64,000 nucleotides of DNA from Bradyrhizobium sp. AUGA SZCCT0176. GTDB taxonomy: Bacteria; Pseudomonadota; Alphaproteobacteria; Rhizobiales; Xanthobacteraceae. A model generated the notes under the pieces. The model ran no database searches, was not told the origin of the DNA, and was given only the letters and a program-made list of their open reading frames with translations. Location of the stretch: NCBI RefSeq assembly GCF_018130145.1, contig NZ_JAFCMB010000001.1, positions 620,001 through 684,000 on the forward strand, in the 5' to 3' direction. The position numbers and the translations under genes were made by a program. Below, in pieces: positions 1 to 9,837 of the stretch (position 1 is its first letter; the number at the start of each line of letters is the position of its first letter).

Positions 1-202
1 AAGCCTTGTCGAGATGGATGTGGGTGTCGACGAAGCCGGGGAGGGCGAGCTTGCCGCCGATCTCGATTTCGGGTGCGTCGCAGGCCAGATGTGCCTCGAT
101 GGCGGCGATCCGCCCCTCCGATACGCCGATATCGACGGGGGTGGCCGAAGCCCGGGTCCGGGCGTTGCGGAAGATCAGGTCGAAGGCGGTTCGCGCGCTC
201 AT
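1..202 (-). CDS. Amidohydrolase (cytosine deaminase-like), N-terminal part only
   Basis: The minus strand from an ATG at 202 reads without a stop to the window edge (67 codons). The protein begins MSARTAFDLIFRNARTR and reaches LPGFVDTHIHLDKA, the first metal-binding HxH motif of cytosine deaminase/amidohydrolase proteins followed by the LDK typical of cytosine deaminase-like members. The preceding beta-sandwich strands (IGVSEGRIAAIE) also fit the family. Substrate cannot be told; hydrolytic deamination or ring opening of a cyclic amide is the family's usual reaction. It diverges from the SnoaL-like gene, and the gap holds a candidate operator also found near the GntR gene. The catalytic half lies outside the window. 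Confidence 0.8.
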   Translation of the reverse strand, partial: MSARTAFDLIFRNARTRASATPVDIGVSEGRIAAIEAHLACDAPEIEIGGKLALPGFVDTHIHLDKA

Positions 203-280
203 CAGGACTTTAGCTGTTTCTTGGCTGGTTTGAGGTGAGGGGAGCCTAGCGGAAGAGTGCTTTAGAGGCAGCCCCAGATT

Positions 281-326
281 GTGTGCAGTTTATAGGCCAA
301 ACTGTTCAAAATATGTGCATGCAATT
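281..326. promoter_or_regulatory. Candidate GntR operator A between divergent genes
   Basis: Positions 286-304 form an inverted repeat CAGTTT-N7-AAACTG with GGCC in the spacer. Positions 316-324 read TGCATGCAA, the reverse complement of the TTGCATGCA found at 1768-1776 and 1871-1879. The CAGTTT-N3-GGCC-RAAYTG arrangement recurs with identical spacing at 1775-1793 upstream of the gntR-type gene. The gap lies between the truncated amidohydrolase and the SnoaL-like gene. Role as a binding site is inferred from recurrence and position. Confidence 0.45.
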
Positions 327-368
327 GGAGGCCCCGATTGTAGTATTCTGGGATCAGGAGCAGCCGCC

Positions 369-788
369 ATGTCCATTTCCGCCAAAGCTGAAAAGCGCCC
401 CCTCTCGGATGTCGAAGTGGTCGAAGCCTATCTCACGGCATCGATGATCCCGGATCCGGATGCGGCGGCGGCCTACATGAAGTCGGGCACCATCATCACC
501 TTTACCGGCGGGCGCGAATTCGATCATCCGCGCGGGCCGACCGGCTTCAACGCAGCGCGCTACCGCTGGGTCAAGAAGAAGATGGACCGTTTCGACGTCT
601 GCCCGGGTGCGGACGAGACCGTGGTCTACAGTATCGGCACGCTGTACGGCGAATGGATCGACGGCACGCCATTCGAAGGCAACCGCTATGTCGATCGCTT
701 TGTCGTGAGGGGCGGCCAGATCGTGAAGATGGATGTCTGGAACGACAGCGCGGAACGCATTCTGGTTCAGAGAGGGATTGAGGCGTAG
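369..788 (+). CDS. SnoaL/NTF2-like domain protein
   Basis: A 139-residue protein with the size and pattern of the SnoaL/NTF2-like fold. It has an N-terminal helix (VVEAYLTASMIPDPDAAAAYM), then alternating strands ending in a strand pair around RYVDRFVVRGGQIVKMDVWND. This fold is used by small polyketide cyclases, dehydratases and isomerases, and also by non-enzymatic ligand binders, so no reaction can be assigned. An AGGAG at 356-360, eight bases before ATG 369, supports this start over an upstream in-frame codon. The neighbouring amidohydrolase and GntR regulator suggest a role in the same catabolic pathway; that is inference from context. Confidence 0.75.
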   Translation: MSISAKAEKRPLSDVEVVEAYLTASMIPDPDAAAAYMKSGTIITFTGGREFDHPRGPTGFNAARYRWVKKKMDRFDVCPGADETVVYSIGTLYGEWIDGTPFEGNRYVDRFVVRGGQIVKMDVWNDSAERILVQRGIEA

Positions 789-800
789 GGCATCCCAGTA

Positions 801-928
801 CTCGTCATGCCCGGGCTTGACCCGGGCATCCACGTCTTCGCTTCAGCTCAACAAGAAAGTCGTGGATGGCCGGGCATAGGCGAGCGTAAGCGACGCCGTC
901 CTTTAGACGGCTATGCCCGGCCATGACG
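801..928. repeat. Palindromic intergenic repeat (CGTCATGCCCGGGC type)
   Basis: The left arm CTCGTCATGCCCGGGCTTG and the right arm CTATGCCCGGCCATGACG are imperfect inverted copies bracketing a second internal pair (CATCCACG / CGTGGATG). Elements of this type are scattered between genes in Bradyrhizobium and Rhodopseudomonas chromosomes. It lies between convergent genes (SnoaL-like and GntR), so it may also act as a bidirectional terminator. Confidence 0.75.
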
Positions 929-938
929 GAAAAACCGA

Positions 939-1697
939 TTACCTCGCCCTCACCACCTTCGGCATTTTCACGACGCGCTCGCTCTCGCCCTCATCGGCGT
1001 ACGGCGCCAGAATATCCAGCAAATCGCGGCCGCGCTGAGGAGCCGGCGCCACCAGGGCCCGGTTCGCCACGGAATCCAGATGGCTGTGCATCAGGCTCAT
1101 CACCTTGGCCTCGTCACCCTTGACCAGGGCTGCGATAATCGCGCGGTGCTCATTGATCGCGCATTCCGACGAATGCGGGCGGCTGTACAGGGATAGCGTC
1201 AGGCAGCAGCGATAGGCGACTTCGCTGACGTAACGCACGAGGATCGGGCTGTTCGTCATCTGCGCGAGCAGGATGTGGAATTCGGTCGCAAGACGAATGG
1301 ATACCGCATCGGTGCCGTCGCGCGCGCCATCCTCGGCGTCGACGTGGGCGTTCAGCGTCGCGATCTGGGCCTTTGTCAGTTTGCCGGCGAGCTGGCGCAC
1401 CACCAGCCGTTCGAGCTCGATCCGGATATCAAAGGCGTCGCGGGCTTCTTGCCAGCTCGGTGTCGCCACGACAGCGATCCGGTTGCGGCGAAGTTCGACG
1501 AGGCCTTCCGCGGCGAGTTGCCCCAGCGCGTGGCGGGCAATGGTGCGGCTGACGCCGAAGCGTTCGCCGAGCGAATCCTCAGGCAGTTTTGCGCCGGGCT
1601 CCAGCGCCTGCTCGATGATGGCGCGGCGAAGCGCGCGGCAGATCACCCCGACCTTGTCGGATGATTCCGCATTCTTGCCGGCCGAGCGAGGCGCCAT
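939..1697 (-). CDS. GntR-family (FadR/FCD subfamily) transcriptional regulator
   Basis: The N-terminal winged helix reads from about residue 15 to 80 (ICRALRRAIIEQALEPGAKLPED, then FGVSRTIARHALGQLAAEGLV, the GntR signature). It is followed by an all-helical FCD ligand domain with the expected metal-binding pattern (DIRIELERLVV; EFHILLAQMT; INEHRAIIAAL). The length, 252 residues, is normal. ATG 1697 has AGGGA nine bases upstream; an in-frame ATG at 1736 is possible. FCD regulators usually bind carboxylates. It faces away from the ABC importer at 1889, and its own upstream region carries the TTGCATGCA word also seen before that importer, so it probably controls this island and itself. Confidence 0.9.
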   Translation of the reverse strand: MAPRSAGKNAESSDKVGVICRALRRAIIEQALEPGAKLPEDSLGERFGVSRTIARHALGQLAAEGLVELRRNRIAVVATPSWQEARDAFDIRIELERLVVRQLAGKLTKAQIATLNAHVDAEDGARDGTDAVSIRLATEFHILLAQMTNSPILVRYVSEVAYRCCLTLSLYSRPHSSECAINEHRAIIAALVKGDEAKVMSLMHSHLDSVANRALVAPAPQRGRDLLDILAPYADEGESERVVKMPKVVRAR

Positions 1698-1765
1698 GAG
1701 CGAATCCCTGAAGGAGTGCTTCGAATGCGCCCTCATATCACAAATGGGAGACAATTGAGCGCCTG

Positions 1766-1793
1766 AATTGCATGCAGTTTGGCGGCCGAATTG
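1766..1793. promoter_or_regulatory. Candidate GntR operator B, upstream of gntR-type gene
   Basis: Contains TTGCATGCA (1768-1776) overlapping CAGTTT-N3-GGCC-GAATTG (1775-1793). The second part matches the inverted repeat at 286-304 at the same spacing. It lies 30-70 bases upstream of the two possible starts of the regulator, a normal place for autoregulation. Inferred from repetition only. Confidence 0.45.
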
Positions 1794-1867
1794 CCTAAAA
1801 GGAATCCGCTGGTTTGGGCGTCTTTTTGCGATCCCATTGATTCCAAACGCGAGTTTTGCTGGCATCC

Positions 1868-1882
1868 GGCTTGCATGCACTT
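1868..1882. promoter_or_regulatory. Candidate GntR operator C, before the ABC importer
   Basis: A third exact TTGCATGCA (1871-1879) lies about 10 bases upstream of the ATG chosen for the ABC ATPase. A related GCGCATGCAA follows at 1895-1904. Either the site overlaps the leader, or translation begins at one of the later ATGs (1892 or 1898). Confidence 0.35.
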
Positions 1883-1888
1883 CCAGCC

Positions 1889-2755
1889 ATGATGCGCATG
1901 CAACCAGATTCGGAATTCTCCGGCGCGCCGGTTTCGGCCCCCGCTGCACCCATCGCGATTGAGCTGTCGGACGCCTCCGTCACCTTCGGCCGTGGCGACC
2001 GCGCCGTGCCGGCGCTGTCGAAAACCACGCTTCGGATTGCCGACGGCGAGTTCGTCGCGCTGGTGGGGCCATCCGGCTGCGGCAAGTCCACCATCCTGCG
2101 GCTGGCCAGCGGGCTGGTTCAGCCGACCACCGGCGTCGTCATCGTCGGTGGCCGGGAAGTCGCGGCGCGGGCGCTGCGCGTCGGCATGGCGTTCCAGAAT
2201 CCGACCATGCTGCCCTGGATGACGATCGAGCGGAACATCATGCTGCCGCTCAAGATTGTCGAGCCGTTTCGCTCGCAATTCCGCAAGCTTCGCAAGACCG
2301 AATTCCGCGACAAGGCCAATGCGCTGCTGGAGCAGGTCGGCCTCAAGGGCTTTGGCAGCCGTTTTCCCTGGCAGCTCTCCGGCGGCATGCTTCAGCGCGC
2401 CAATCTGTGCCGCGCGCTGATCCACGAACCGCGGATGCTGCTGCTCGACGAGCCCTTCGGCGCGCTCGACCAGTTCACGCGCGAGGAACTGTGGTCGATC
2501 CTGCAAGAGCTCTGGATGACCCACAAGGCGACCGTGCTGCTGGTGACGCACGATCTGCGCGAGGCTGCATTCCTCGCCAGCCGCATCTGCGTGATGAGCG
2601 CGCGGCCCGGCCGCATCGTCGACGACAGCCCGGTCACATTCAGCCGCCCGCGCACGGTGGCGATGACGTTTGAGCCAGATTTCGTGGCGCTGAACCAGAA
2701 GCTGCGCACTTTCATCGTCGATGCGCGCAGCGCGCCAGCCGAGGGGGCGACCTGA
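1889..2755 (+). CDS. ABC importer ATPase, nitrate/sulfonate/taurine type
   Basis: ATPase of the SsuB/TauB/NrtD class (about 288 residues). Walker A GPSGCGKST is at residues 60-68; the signature LSGGMLQRA and Walker B LLLDEPFGALD follow at the usual spacing, then the H-loop THDLREAAFLA. Several ATGs (1856, 1889, 1892, 1898) are in frame and none has a strong ribosome site; 1889 is chosen because homologues begin a short distance before the first strand. It is two bases from the permease, and the binding protein follows, giving a complete importer. Substrate is unknown; amidohydrolase, CoA-transferase and carboxylase neighbours point to a small nitrogenous organic acid rather than a sulfonate. 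Confidence 0.9.
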   Translation: MMRMQPDSEFSGAPVSAPAAPIAIELSDASVTFGRGDRAVPALSKTTLRIADGEFVALVGPSGCGKSTILRLASGLVQPTTGVVIVGGREVAARALRVGMAFQNPTMLPWMTIERNIMLPLKIVEPFRSQFRKLRKTEFRDKANALLEQVGLKGFGSRFPWQLSGGMLQRANLCRALIHEPRMLLLDEPFGALDQFTREELWSILQELWMTHKATVLLVTHDLREAAFLASRICVMSARPGRIVDDSPVTFSRPRTVAMTFEPDFVALNQKLRTFIVDARSAPAEGAT

Positions 2756-2757
2756 CC

Positions 2758-3534
2758 ATGTCCGCAAGCGATATCAGACAAAAGGCCTGGTCGGCGGCAC
2801 TCATCGTGCTGTTCTTTGTCGCCTGGGAATTGTTCTGCGTGATGACAGGTATGTCCGACCTAGTGCTGCCGCGGCCGTCGGAGGTTTTTGTTACGCTCTA
2901 CCAGAAATTCCCGCTGCTGTGGCCGCATATCCTGCAGACGCTGGCGACGACGATGATCGGCTTCGTGCTCGGCGTCGGGCTTGGGGTGGTGCTCGGCGCC
3001 GTCATCGGCGTTTCCAAGACGGCATACGACACGGCCTATCCGCTGCTGGTCGGATTCTCGTCGATCCCCAAAGTCGCTGTCGTTCCGATCTTCGTGCTGT
3101 GGTTTGGCTCAGGGTCGGTGCCGGCGGTGCTGACCGCGCTGTCGATCTGCTTCTTTCCGATCGTCGTCAATATCGCGACGGGGCTCGCGACCACCGAACC
3201 CGAACTCGAAGACGTGCTGAAAGCGCTTGGCGCCAGCAAGCTCGATATCCTCTGGAACGTCGGTCTGCCCCGCACCATGCCGTTCTTCTTTGCGTCATTG
3301 AAGGTTGCGATCAGCTACGCCTTTGTCGGCGCGGTTCTCTCCGAGACCGTGGCGTCGAACCGCGGCATCGGCAACGTGATGATGACTGCGTCCTCGAATT
3401 TCAACGTGCCGTTGGTATTCGCCGGCCTGTTCGTGCTCGCCGGCCTCGGCGTCGCGCTCTACGTGATCTTTTCGCTGATCGAGGGCCGCGTCACCGGCTG
3501 GGCCACCCGCAAGAACGACCTGATCGCGACATGA
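2758..3534 (+). CDS. ABC importer permease, SsuC/TauC type
   Basis: A 258-residue integral membrane protein with about six hydrophobic segments. It carries the BPD_transp_1 coupling region that docks on the ATPase, near ALGASKLDILWNVGLPRTMPF, with the EAA-type Ala-Leu-Gly motif. The start ATG follows the ATPase stop by two bases, so the two are translationally coupled. The length is normal for SsuC/TauC/NrtB permeases. It works with the ATPase upstream and the binding protein downstream. Confidence 0.92.
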   Translation: MSASDIRQKAWSAALIVLFFVAWELFCVMTGMSDLVLPRPSEVFVTLYQKFPLLWPHILQTLATTMIGFVLGVGLGVVLGAVIGVSKTAYDTAYPLLVGFSSIPKVAVVPIFVLWFGSGSVPAVLTALSICFFPIVVNIATGLATTEPELEDVLKALGASKLDILWNVGLPRTMPFFFASLKVAISYAFVGAVLSETVASNRGIGNVMMTASSNFNVPLVFAGLFVLAGLGVALYVIFSLIEGRVTGWATRKNDLIAT

Positions 3535-3577
3535 CGATTTCACCAACCGCCATCCAACCCACTCGAGGAGGTTCACG

Positions 3578-4603
3578 ATGTTAACGAAAATAGGCGCCGC
3601 GCTGTTGGGAGTAGCTTTGTTCGCAAGCGCCGCGAACGCGCAGGAAACCACCATCAAGTTCACGCTGGGCTGGAAAACCCAAGGCAGCGACGCTGCGTTT
3701 TTCTATGCCAAGGACAATGGCTACTTCAAGGAAGAGGGCCTCAACGTCGTGATCGACCAGGGCGAAGGCTCGGGTGCGACGGTGACGCGCATCATGTCGG
3801 GCGCCTATGACGCCGGCTTTGGCGACGTCAACGCCATCATCCAGAATGCCTCGACCAAGCCGCAGGACGCGCCTGTGATGGTCTACCAGATCTGGAACCA
3901 GCCGCCCTTTGCAATCGTTACGAAGAAGACCAGCGGCATCAACACCATCAAGGATTTCGAAGGCCGCACGCTCGGCGGCGCGCAGGGCACGCCGACCACG
4001 CGGCTGCTGCCGGTGTTCGCGCAGAAGAACAAGCTCGAGGGCGAGAAGATCAAGATCTCCAACATGGCGCCGAACCTGCAGGAGCCGATGCTGATCAAGG
4101 GCGATATCGACGCGGCGCTGGTGTTCAACATCACCAGCTATTTCAACCTCGTGCTGAACCGCCAGGATCCTGACAAGGACTATAAATGGTTCTCGTTCGG
4201 TGACTACGGCCTCGATCTCTATTCCAACGGCCTGATGGTCTCCCGCAAGCTGATCGCGTCCAATCCAAAGGCGGTCGCCGGGCTCGTCCGCGCCGTCAAC
4301 AAGGGAATGATCGCGGTTGCAAAGGACCAGAACGCCGGCATGAAGGCGGCGCTGAATTACGACAATCTGATCAATGTCGACGTCGAAAAGCGCCGGCTGC
4401 AATATTCCTTCGACAAGCTGATCGTCTCGGCCGAGATGAAGGAAATCGGCGTCGGCGACGTCAAGGACGATCGCATGACCCGCGCCATCGGTATCATCGT
4501 CGAAGGCTATCAGCTTGCCCGGGCGCCGGCAGCGTCGGAAATATTCTCGCGCGAATTCCTGCCGCCGCGCGCGGAAAGGGAGCTAAAGTATACGGCGAAC
4601 TAA
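3578..4603 (+). CDS. ABC importer periplasmic binding protein (NMT1/THI5-like)
   Basis: A 341-residue secreted protein with a signal peptide (MLTKIGAALLGVALFASAANA, cleavage after ANA). The fold is that of SsuA/TauA/NMT1-like binding proteins: KFTLGWKTQGSDAAFFYAKDNGYFKEEG, then a DQGEGSG ligand loop and GDVNAIIQ. A strong GAGGAGG lies upstream of the ATG. It would capture the substrate for the preceding ATPase/permease pair. Binding proteins of this family take up nitrate, sulfonates, riboflavin or pyrimidine precursors; sequence alone does not choose. A palindromic repeat follows, so expression of downstream genes may be reduced relative to this gene. Confidence 0.92.
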   Translation: MLTKIGAALLGVALFASAANAQETTIKFTLGWKTQGSDAAFFYAKDNGYFKEEGLNVVIDQGEGSGATVTRIMSGAYDAGFGDVNAIIQNASTKPQDAPVMVYQIWNQPPFAIVTKKTSGINTIKDFEGRTLGGAQGTPTTRLLPVFAQKNKLEGEKIKISNMAPNLQEPMLIKGDIDAALVFNITSYFNLVLNRQDPDKDYKWFSFGDYGLDLYSNGLMVSRKLIASNPKAVAGLVRAVNKGMIAVAKDQNAGMKAALNYDNLINVDVEKRRLQYSFDKLIVSAEMKEIGVGDVKDDRMTRAIGIIVEGYQLARAPAASEIFSREFLPPRAERELKYTAN

Positions 4604-4607
4604 GCTC

Positions 4608-4717
4608 GTCATTGCCTGCGACAAACGCGAAGCGTTTGCGCAAGGGAGCGAAGGGACGAAGCAGTCCATCTTTCCCCGCGTGGAAGCATGGATTGCTTCG
4701 CTACGCTCGCAATGACG
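4608..4717. repeat. Palindromic intergenic repeat (CGTCATTGC...GCAATGACG)
   Basis: The left arm CGTCATTGC (4608-4616) and the right arm GCAATGACG (4709-4717) are exact inverted copies, with internal pairs GAAGCAGTCCAT and ATGGATTGCTTC. This element class is common between genes of Bradyrhizobiaceae. It lies in the same-strand gap between the binding protein and the amidohydrolase. Confidence 0.75.
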
Positions 4718-4730
4718 ACGGAGTGCTGGA

Positions 4731-6173
4731 ATGCCTATGGAAGTTATCGCCCACAGCCTGTTCTCCGGTCCTGACCGCGGTCTGCTCGAAAACGCCGTGC
4801 TGCGGCACGACGGTGGTTTGATCACCTCCATTGATGAGGGAATGCCGCCCGCTACTGGCCCGCGCTCCCTCATCCTTCCGGCCTTCGTCAATGCCCACGA
4901 CCATGCGCGGCCGACCGCGTCGTCCTTTGGCGCGATCGGGATGCCGCTGGAAAGCTGGATCCTGCGATCCGCGCTCGGCACGCCGGTCGATCCCTATCTC
5001 ACCGCGGCCTCCGCGCTGGCGCGCTCGGCGCGGGCAGGGTGCGCTTCGATGATGGTGCATTACACGCGGCCGAGCGGGACCATGCCGCTGGTCGACGAAG
5101 CCAAGGCGATCGCGCGGGCGGCCTCCGATGTCGGCATTCGCATCGCGTTCGCTCTTGCGGTGCGCGACCAGAATCCAATCGTCTATGGCGATAGTGAGCC
5201 AGTACTCTCGGAGTTACCCAGTGACGATCGGAAGACGATCGAGGAATTGTTCGTCCGTGCGCCGATGTCGCCCAAGGCTTATATCGACCTTAGCGATACG
5301 ATCGCGTCGGCGATCGCTGGCCCCAAGGTCGACGTGCAGTTAGGGCCGGCGGGCGTGCAGTGGTGTTCAAGGCCGTTGCTGGAGGCGGTCGCCGAAAATT
5401 CGGCGCTGACCGGCCGCCGGATCCACATGCACCTGCTGGAAACCATCTATCAACGCGCCTGGGCGGATGAGCATTTCCCTGACGGTATCGTTCGCTACCT
5501 TCGCGACATCGGCTTCCTGTCGGATCGGCTGACGCTGGCGCATTGCATTCATGCGCGGCAGGATGAAATCGAGATGATCGCCGCGTCCGGAGCGCGCATC
5601 GTCACCAATTTCAGTTCCAACATGCATTTGCGCTCGGGCCTCGCGCCGATCGCCGCCGCGCATCAATGCGGCTGCGCCATCGCCGTCGGCGTCGATGGCC
5701 TGGCGCTGGACGAGGATGACGACGTGCTGCGCGAGATGCGGCTGGTGCAGATGTTCCACGGCGGTCTCGGCTTCAAGCGAACCTGGACGCCAGCGGAGTT
5801 TTTCGGCCTTGCCGTCGCCAACGGCCGCAAGGCGACCGGCGCGCCGGGTACGGGCGCGTTGACGCCCGGCGCTCCGGCAGACTTCGTAACGATCGATCTC
5901 GACCGTCTCGATCGCGACCAGATCATGCCGGTCGATCCGATTGAACTGCTGTTCGCGAGAGGCAACGCGTCGCTGTTGCGAGAGGTGGTTGTCGACGGGC
6001 GCACGATCGTCAGCGAAGGCCATTGCACCGGTGTCGACCTTCCCGCGATCGAGAAGGAGTTGCGCGGCATCTACCGCGTCAATGCCGGCAAATTCGGAAA
6101 CTTCCAGCGCGCGTGGCCGCCGCTTTCGGCTTCGCTTCAAAACTGGTTCGAAGCGCAACTGGATTGCAGTTAA
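4731..6173 (+). CDS. Amidohydrolase of the ATZ/TRZ/guanine-deaminase type
   Basis: A 480-residue metal-dependent hydrolase. Motifs in order: NAHDHARP (HxH metal pair, about residue 52), HMHLLET (third His), LAHCIHA (catalytic-site His) and GVDGLALDEDDD (metal Asp). A C-terminal composite beta domain ends DLDRLDRDQ...VVVDGRTI. This order is that of aminohydrolases such as AtzA, TrzA and guanine deaminase, which hydrolyse C-N or C-Cl bonds on heterocycles and related amides. GGAG upstream supports the ATG at 4731. With the truncated amidohydrolase at the window start, the island holds two such enzymes. The exact substrate is not inferable. Confidence 0.88.
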   Translation: MPMEVIAHSLFSGPDRGLLENAVLRHDGGLITSIDEGMPPATGPRSLILPAFVNAHDHARPTASSFGAIGMPLESWILRSALGTPVDPYLTAASALARSARAGCASMMVHYTRPSGTMPLVDEAKAIARAASDVGIRIAFALAVRDQNPIVYGDSEPVLSELPSDDRKTIEELFVRAPMSPKAYIDLSDTIASAIAGPKVDVQLGPAGVQWCSRPLLEAVAENSALTGRRIHMHLLETIYQRAWADEHFPDGIVRYLRDIGFLSDRLTLAHCIHARQDEIEMIAASGARIVTNFSSNMHLRSGLAPIAAAHQCGCAIAVGVDGLALDEDDDVLREMRLVQMFHGGLGFKRTWTPAEFFGLAVANGRKATGAPGTGALTPGAPADFVTIDLDRLDRDQIMPVDPIELLFARGNASLLREVVVDGRTIVSEGHCTGVDLPAIEKELRGIYRVNAGKFGNFQRAWPPLSASLQNWFEAQLDCS

Positions 6174-6313
6174 GCACTTCGCATCGTTCGCCAATTCCGT
6201 ATCACGGAAGAAAATTCCGCTTGCATCGACAGGCGGGCAAGGTTTCATGGTCAGCAACAAAAAACTGAACCGGCGCGCGCATGACGCCGGTCGTTTGGCC
6301 ATGAGGAAGCGTG

Positions 6314-8757
6314 ATGGGCGCGTTGTCGCATCTGCGGATTGTCGAGATCGGAAGCGCTGCGGCGACCAGCTATTGCGCGCGGTTGTTCGCCGATTTCGGT
6401 GCGACCGTGCAGAAGATCGAACCGCCGGCGGGTGATCCGCTTCGCCGCACCGCGCCGTTGACGCCGGAAGGTCACAGCGCCTGGTTTGCGTTTCTTAATT
6501 TCAACAAGTCGAGCGTGGCGCTCGATTGCAGTGACGCCGACGCTTCATCGCGCCTGACCGAACTGATCGCGGCGTGCGACATTTTGCTCGACGGCCGCGA
6601 CATCGATGCGGCGAACTGTCCGGCTGTCGATCTCGCAGCGATCAAACAGCGCAACCCCGGCCTTATTCATCTCGACATAAGCTGGTTCGGTCGTGAGGGG
6701 CCGTATGCAAAATTCGAAGCGACGGACTCGACGATTCGCGCGTTGAGCGGACTGGTAAAGCTGGTCGGGCCGGTCGAGGGGCCGCCGATGCATGCGCCGG
6801 ATTTCCAGACCGGCATCTTCGCCGGCCTCTGGGGCTTTATCGCGGCGGCTTCCTCGGTGCTGGGCCGGATGCAGGACGGTCGGGGACGGGCGAACTCCCT
6901 GAGCATCTTCGAATCCAGCATCGCGGTGACCGAGTACATCATGTTCGAGTCGTTCGTGCACGGCGACATCATGCGGCGCATGGGGGTTAACAGGTTCTGG
7001 CCGACGTTCCCGGCCGGCATCTACGAAACCAAGCAAGGCTGGCTCGGCGTCACCACGGTAACTCCGGCGCAATGGCGGTCGTTTTGCGAGATGCTGGCGC
7101 TGCCGGAATTGCGCGACGATCCGGCGCTGTCCTTGGGCGTCGATCGCCTGCAGCATATTGCTGACATCGAGGGCAAGATCGTGCCGCGGCTGAAACAGCG
7201 CACCGCGCAGGAATGGTTCGCCGAGAGCCTGCGCCGCAAGATTCCGATCGTGCCGGTACCCGATGTCGGCGACCTCATCGCCGACGAAGAGAAGAAGGCG
7301 CGCGGCGCAATCGTGCCGGTTATGATCGGCGACGAAACCGGCTTTACGGCAGGCTCGATGCAACGCTTGACCGGAACACCGCCACGTCGCGGCGGCGCGG
7401 TTCCCGATATCGGCGAGCAAATGCTCGGCTGTGCGCATGTCAGCGAGGCTGCGAAACGGGTACCGGTGCCTGCAGAGCAGGGATCAGACCGCCTGCCGCT
7501 GGAAGGCATCCGCGTCGTCGATTTCTCGATGGGTTGGGCCGGCCCGATCTGTACGCGCACGCTGGCCGATCTCGGCGCCGACGTCATCAAGATCGAGGCC
7601 ACGCAATATCCGGATTGGTGGCGCGGGGTGGACCGGCGGCCGGCCTATGTTCTCGAACAGATGTACGAGAAATCGGTGCGCTACTGCATCATGAACCGCA
7701 ACAAGCGCGGCATCACGCTCGACCTGACGCGTCCGCAGGGCCTCAATCTGGCAAAACGGCTGCTGGCCGATGCCGACGTTGTTGTCGACAATTACTCCGT
7801 CGAGGTGTTGCCGAAGCTCGGGCTCGGTTATGAGGTGCTGAGCAAGCTCAATCCAGAGCTTGTCATGATGTCGATGTCGGCCTTCGGCGCCGGCAGCGTG
7901 CACCGCGATTGCCGCGCCTATGGCTCGACGCTCGAACAAGGCTCAGGCCTGCCGAGCGTGGTCGGCGATCCCGGCGGCCCGCCTGTGATGAGCCACACCG
8001 CGTTCGGCGATGCCGTCGGCGGCTTGAACGGCTGCGCCGCGGTGCTCACGGCGTTGATCCACGCCAAGCTCACCGGCAAGGGCCAGTTCATCGATCTCGC
8101 GCAGATCGAATGCATGATGCCGTTTGCGGCGCCCTGGATCATCGCGCATTCGATCGATGGCAAGGAACCGGTCAGGTACGGCAATCGTCATCCGGATTTC
8201 GTGCCGCATGGCTGCTTCCCCTGCGCCGGCGCCGACAGCTGGATCGTGGTCGCGGTTTCCAGCGACGCGATGTGGCCAAAACTTGCAAAACTGCTCGGCC
8301 GTGCCGATTGGGCCACTGACGCATGGCTGAAGACGGCGGTGGGACGGCGCGCCATCGAGCGCGAGATCGAGGCCGCTATCAAGGCATGGACGTCGGCGCG
8401 CGACCCGGAATCGGCGATGAAGGCGTTGCAGGCAGCGGGCATCGCGTCAGGCGTCGTGCGGCTGCCGATGGAACTGCTGCAGGATCCGCAGCTGCATGCG
8501 CGCGGTTTCATTCAGGAAGTCGATCGCGCCTTTATCGGAAAACATCCGCAACCCTCGATGCCGTTCCGTGAGGGCGCAAAGCCGTTTCCGATCCGAAGCG
8601 CGCCGCCGACGCTCGGCGAACACAATCAGGAAATTCTCGGCGGGCTGCTCGGGCTTTCCGATGCCGAGATCGATCAGCTGGCCCGCGAGGGCATCATTGG
8701 AACCGAGATGCTGATGGAGGAACAGCTCGTGAAAGAGAAGAAGCGGGCGGCGGGCTG

Positions 8758-8758
<1 letters not shown>
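6314..8758 (+). CDS. Tandem CaiB/BaiF (class III) CoA-transferase fusion
   Basis: An 814-residue protein made of two family III CoA-transferase units. The first starts HLRIVEIGSAAATSYCARLFADFGATVQKIE, the second near residue 398 with IRVVDFSMGWAGPICTRTLADLGADVIKIE; each repeats the N-terminal Rossmann-like half. Single members have about 400 residues and form interlocked dimers, so this could be a covalent pseudo-dimer. The position I align with the catalytic Asp of formyl-CoA transferase reads Glu in both halves (SIFESS and AQIECM). That is a common variant, so catalytic competence is uncertain. GTG 6311 is an alternative start; GAGG at 6303-6306 fits ATG 6314. It would move CoA onto the pathway acid before carboxylation or thioester chemistry. 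Confidence 0.9.
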
Positions 8759-9833
<1,075 letters not shown>

Positions 9834-9837
<4 letters not shown>

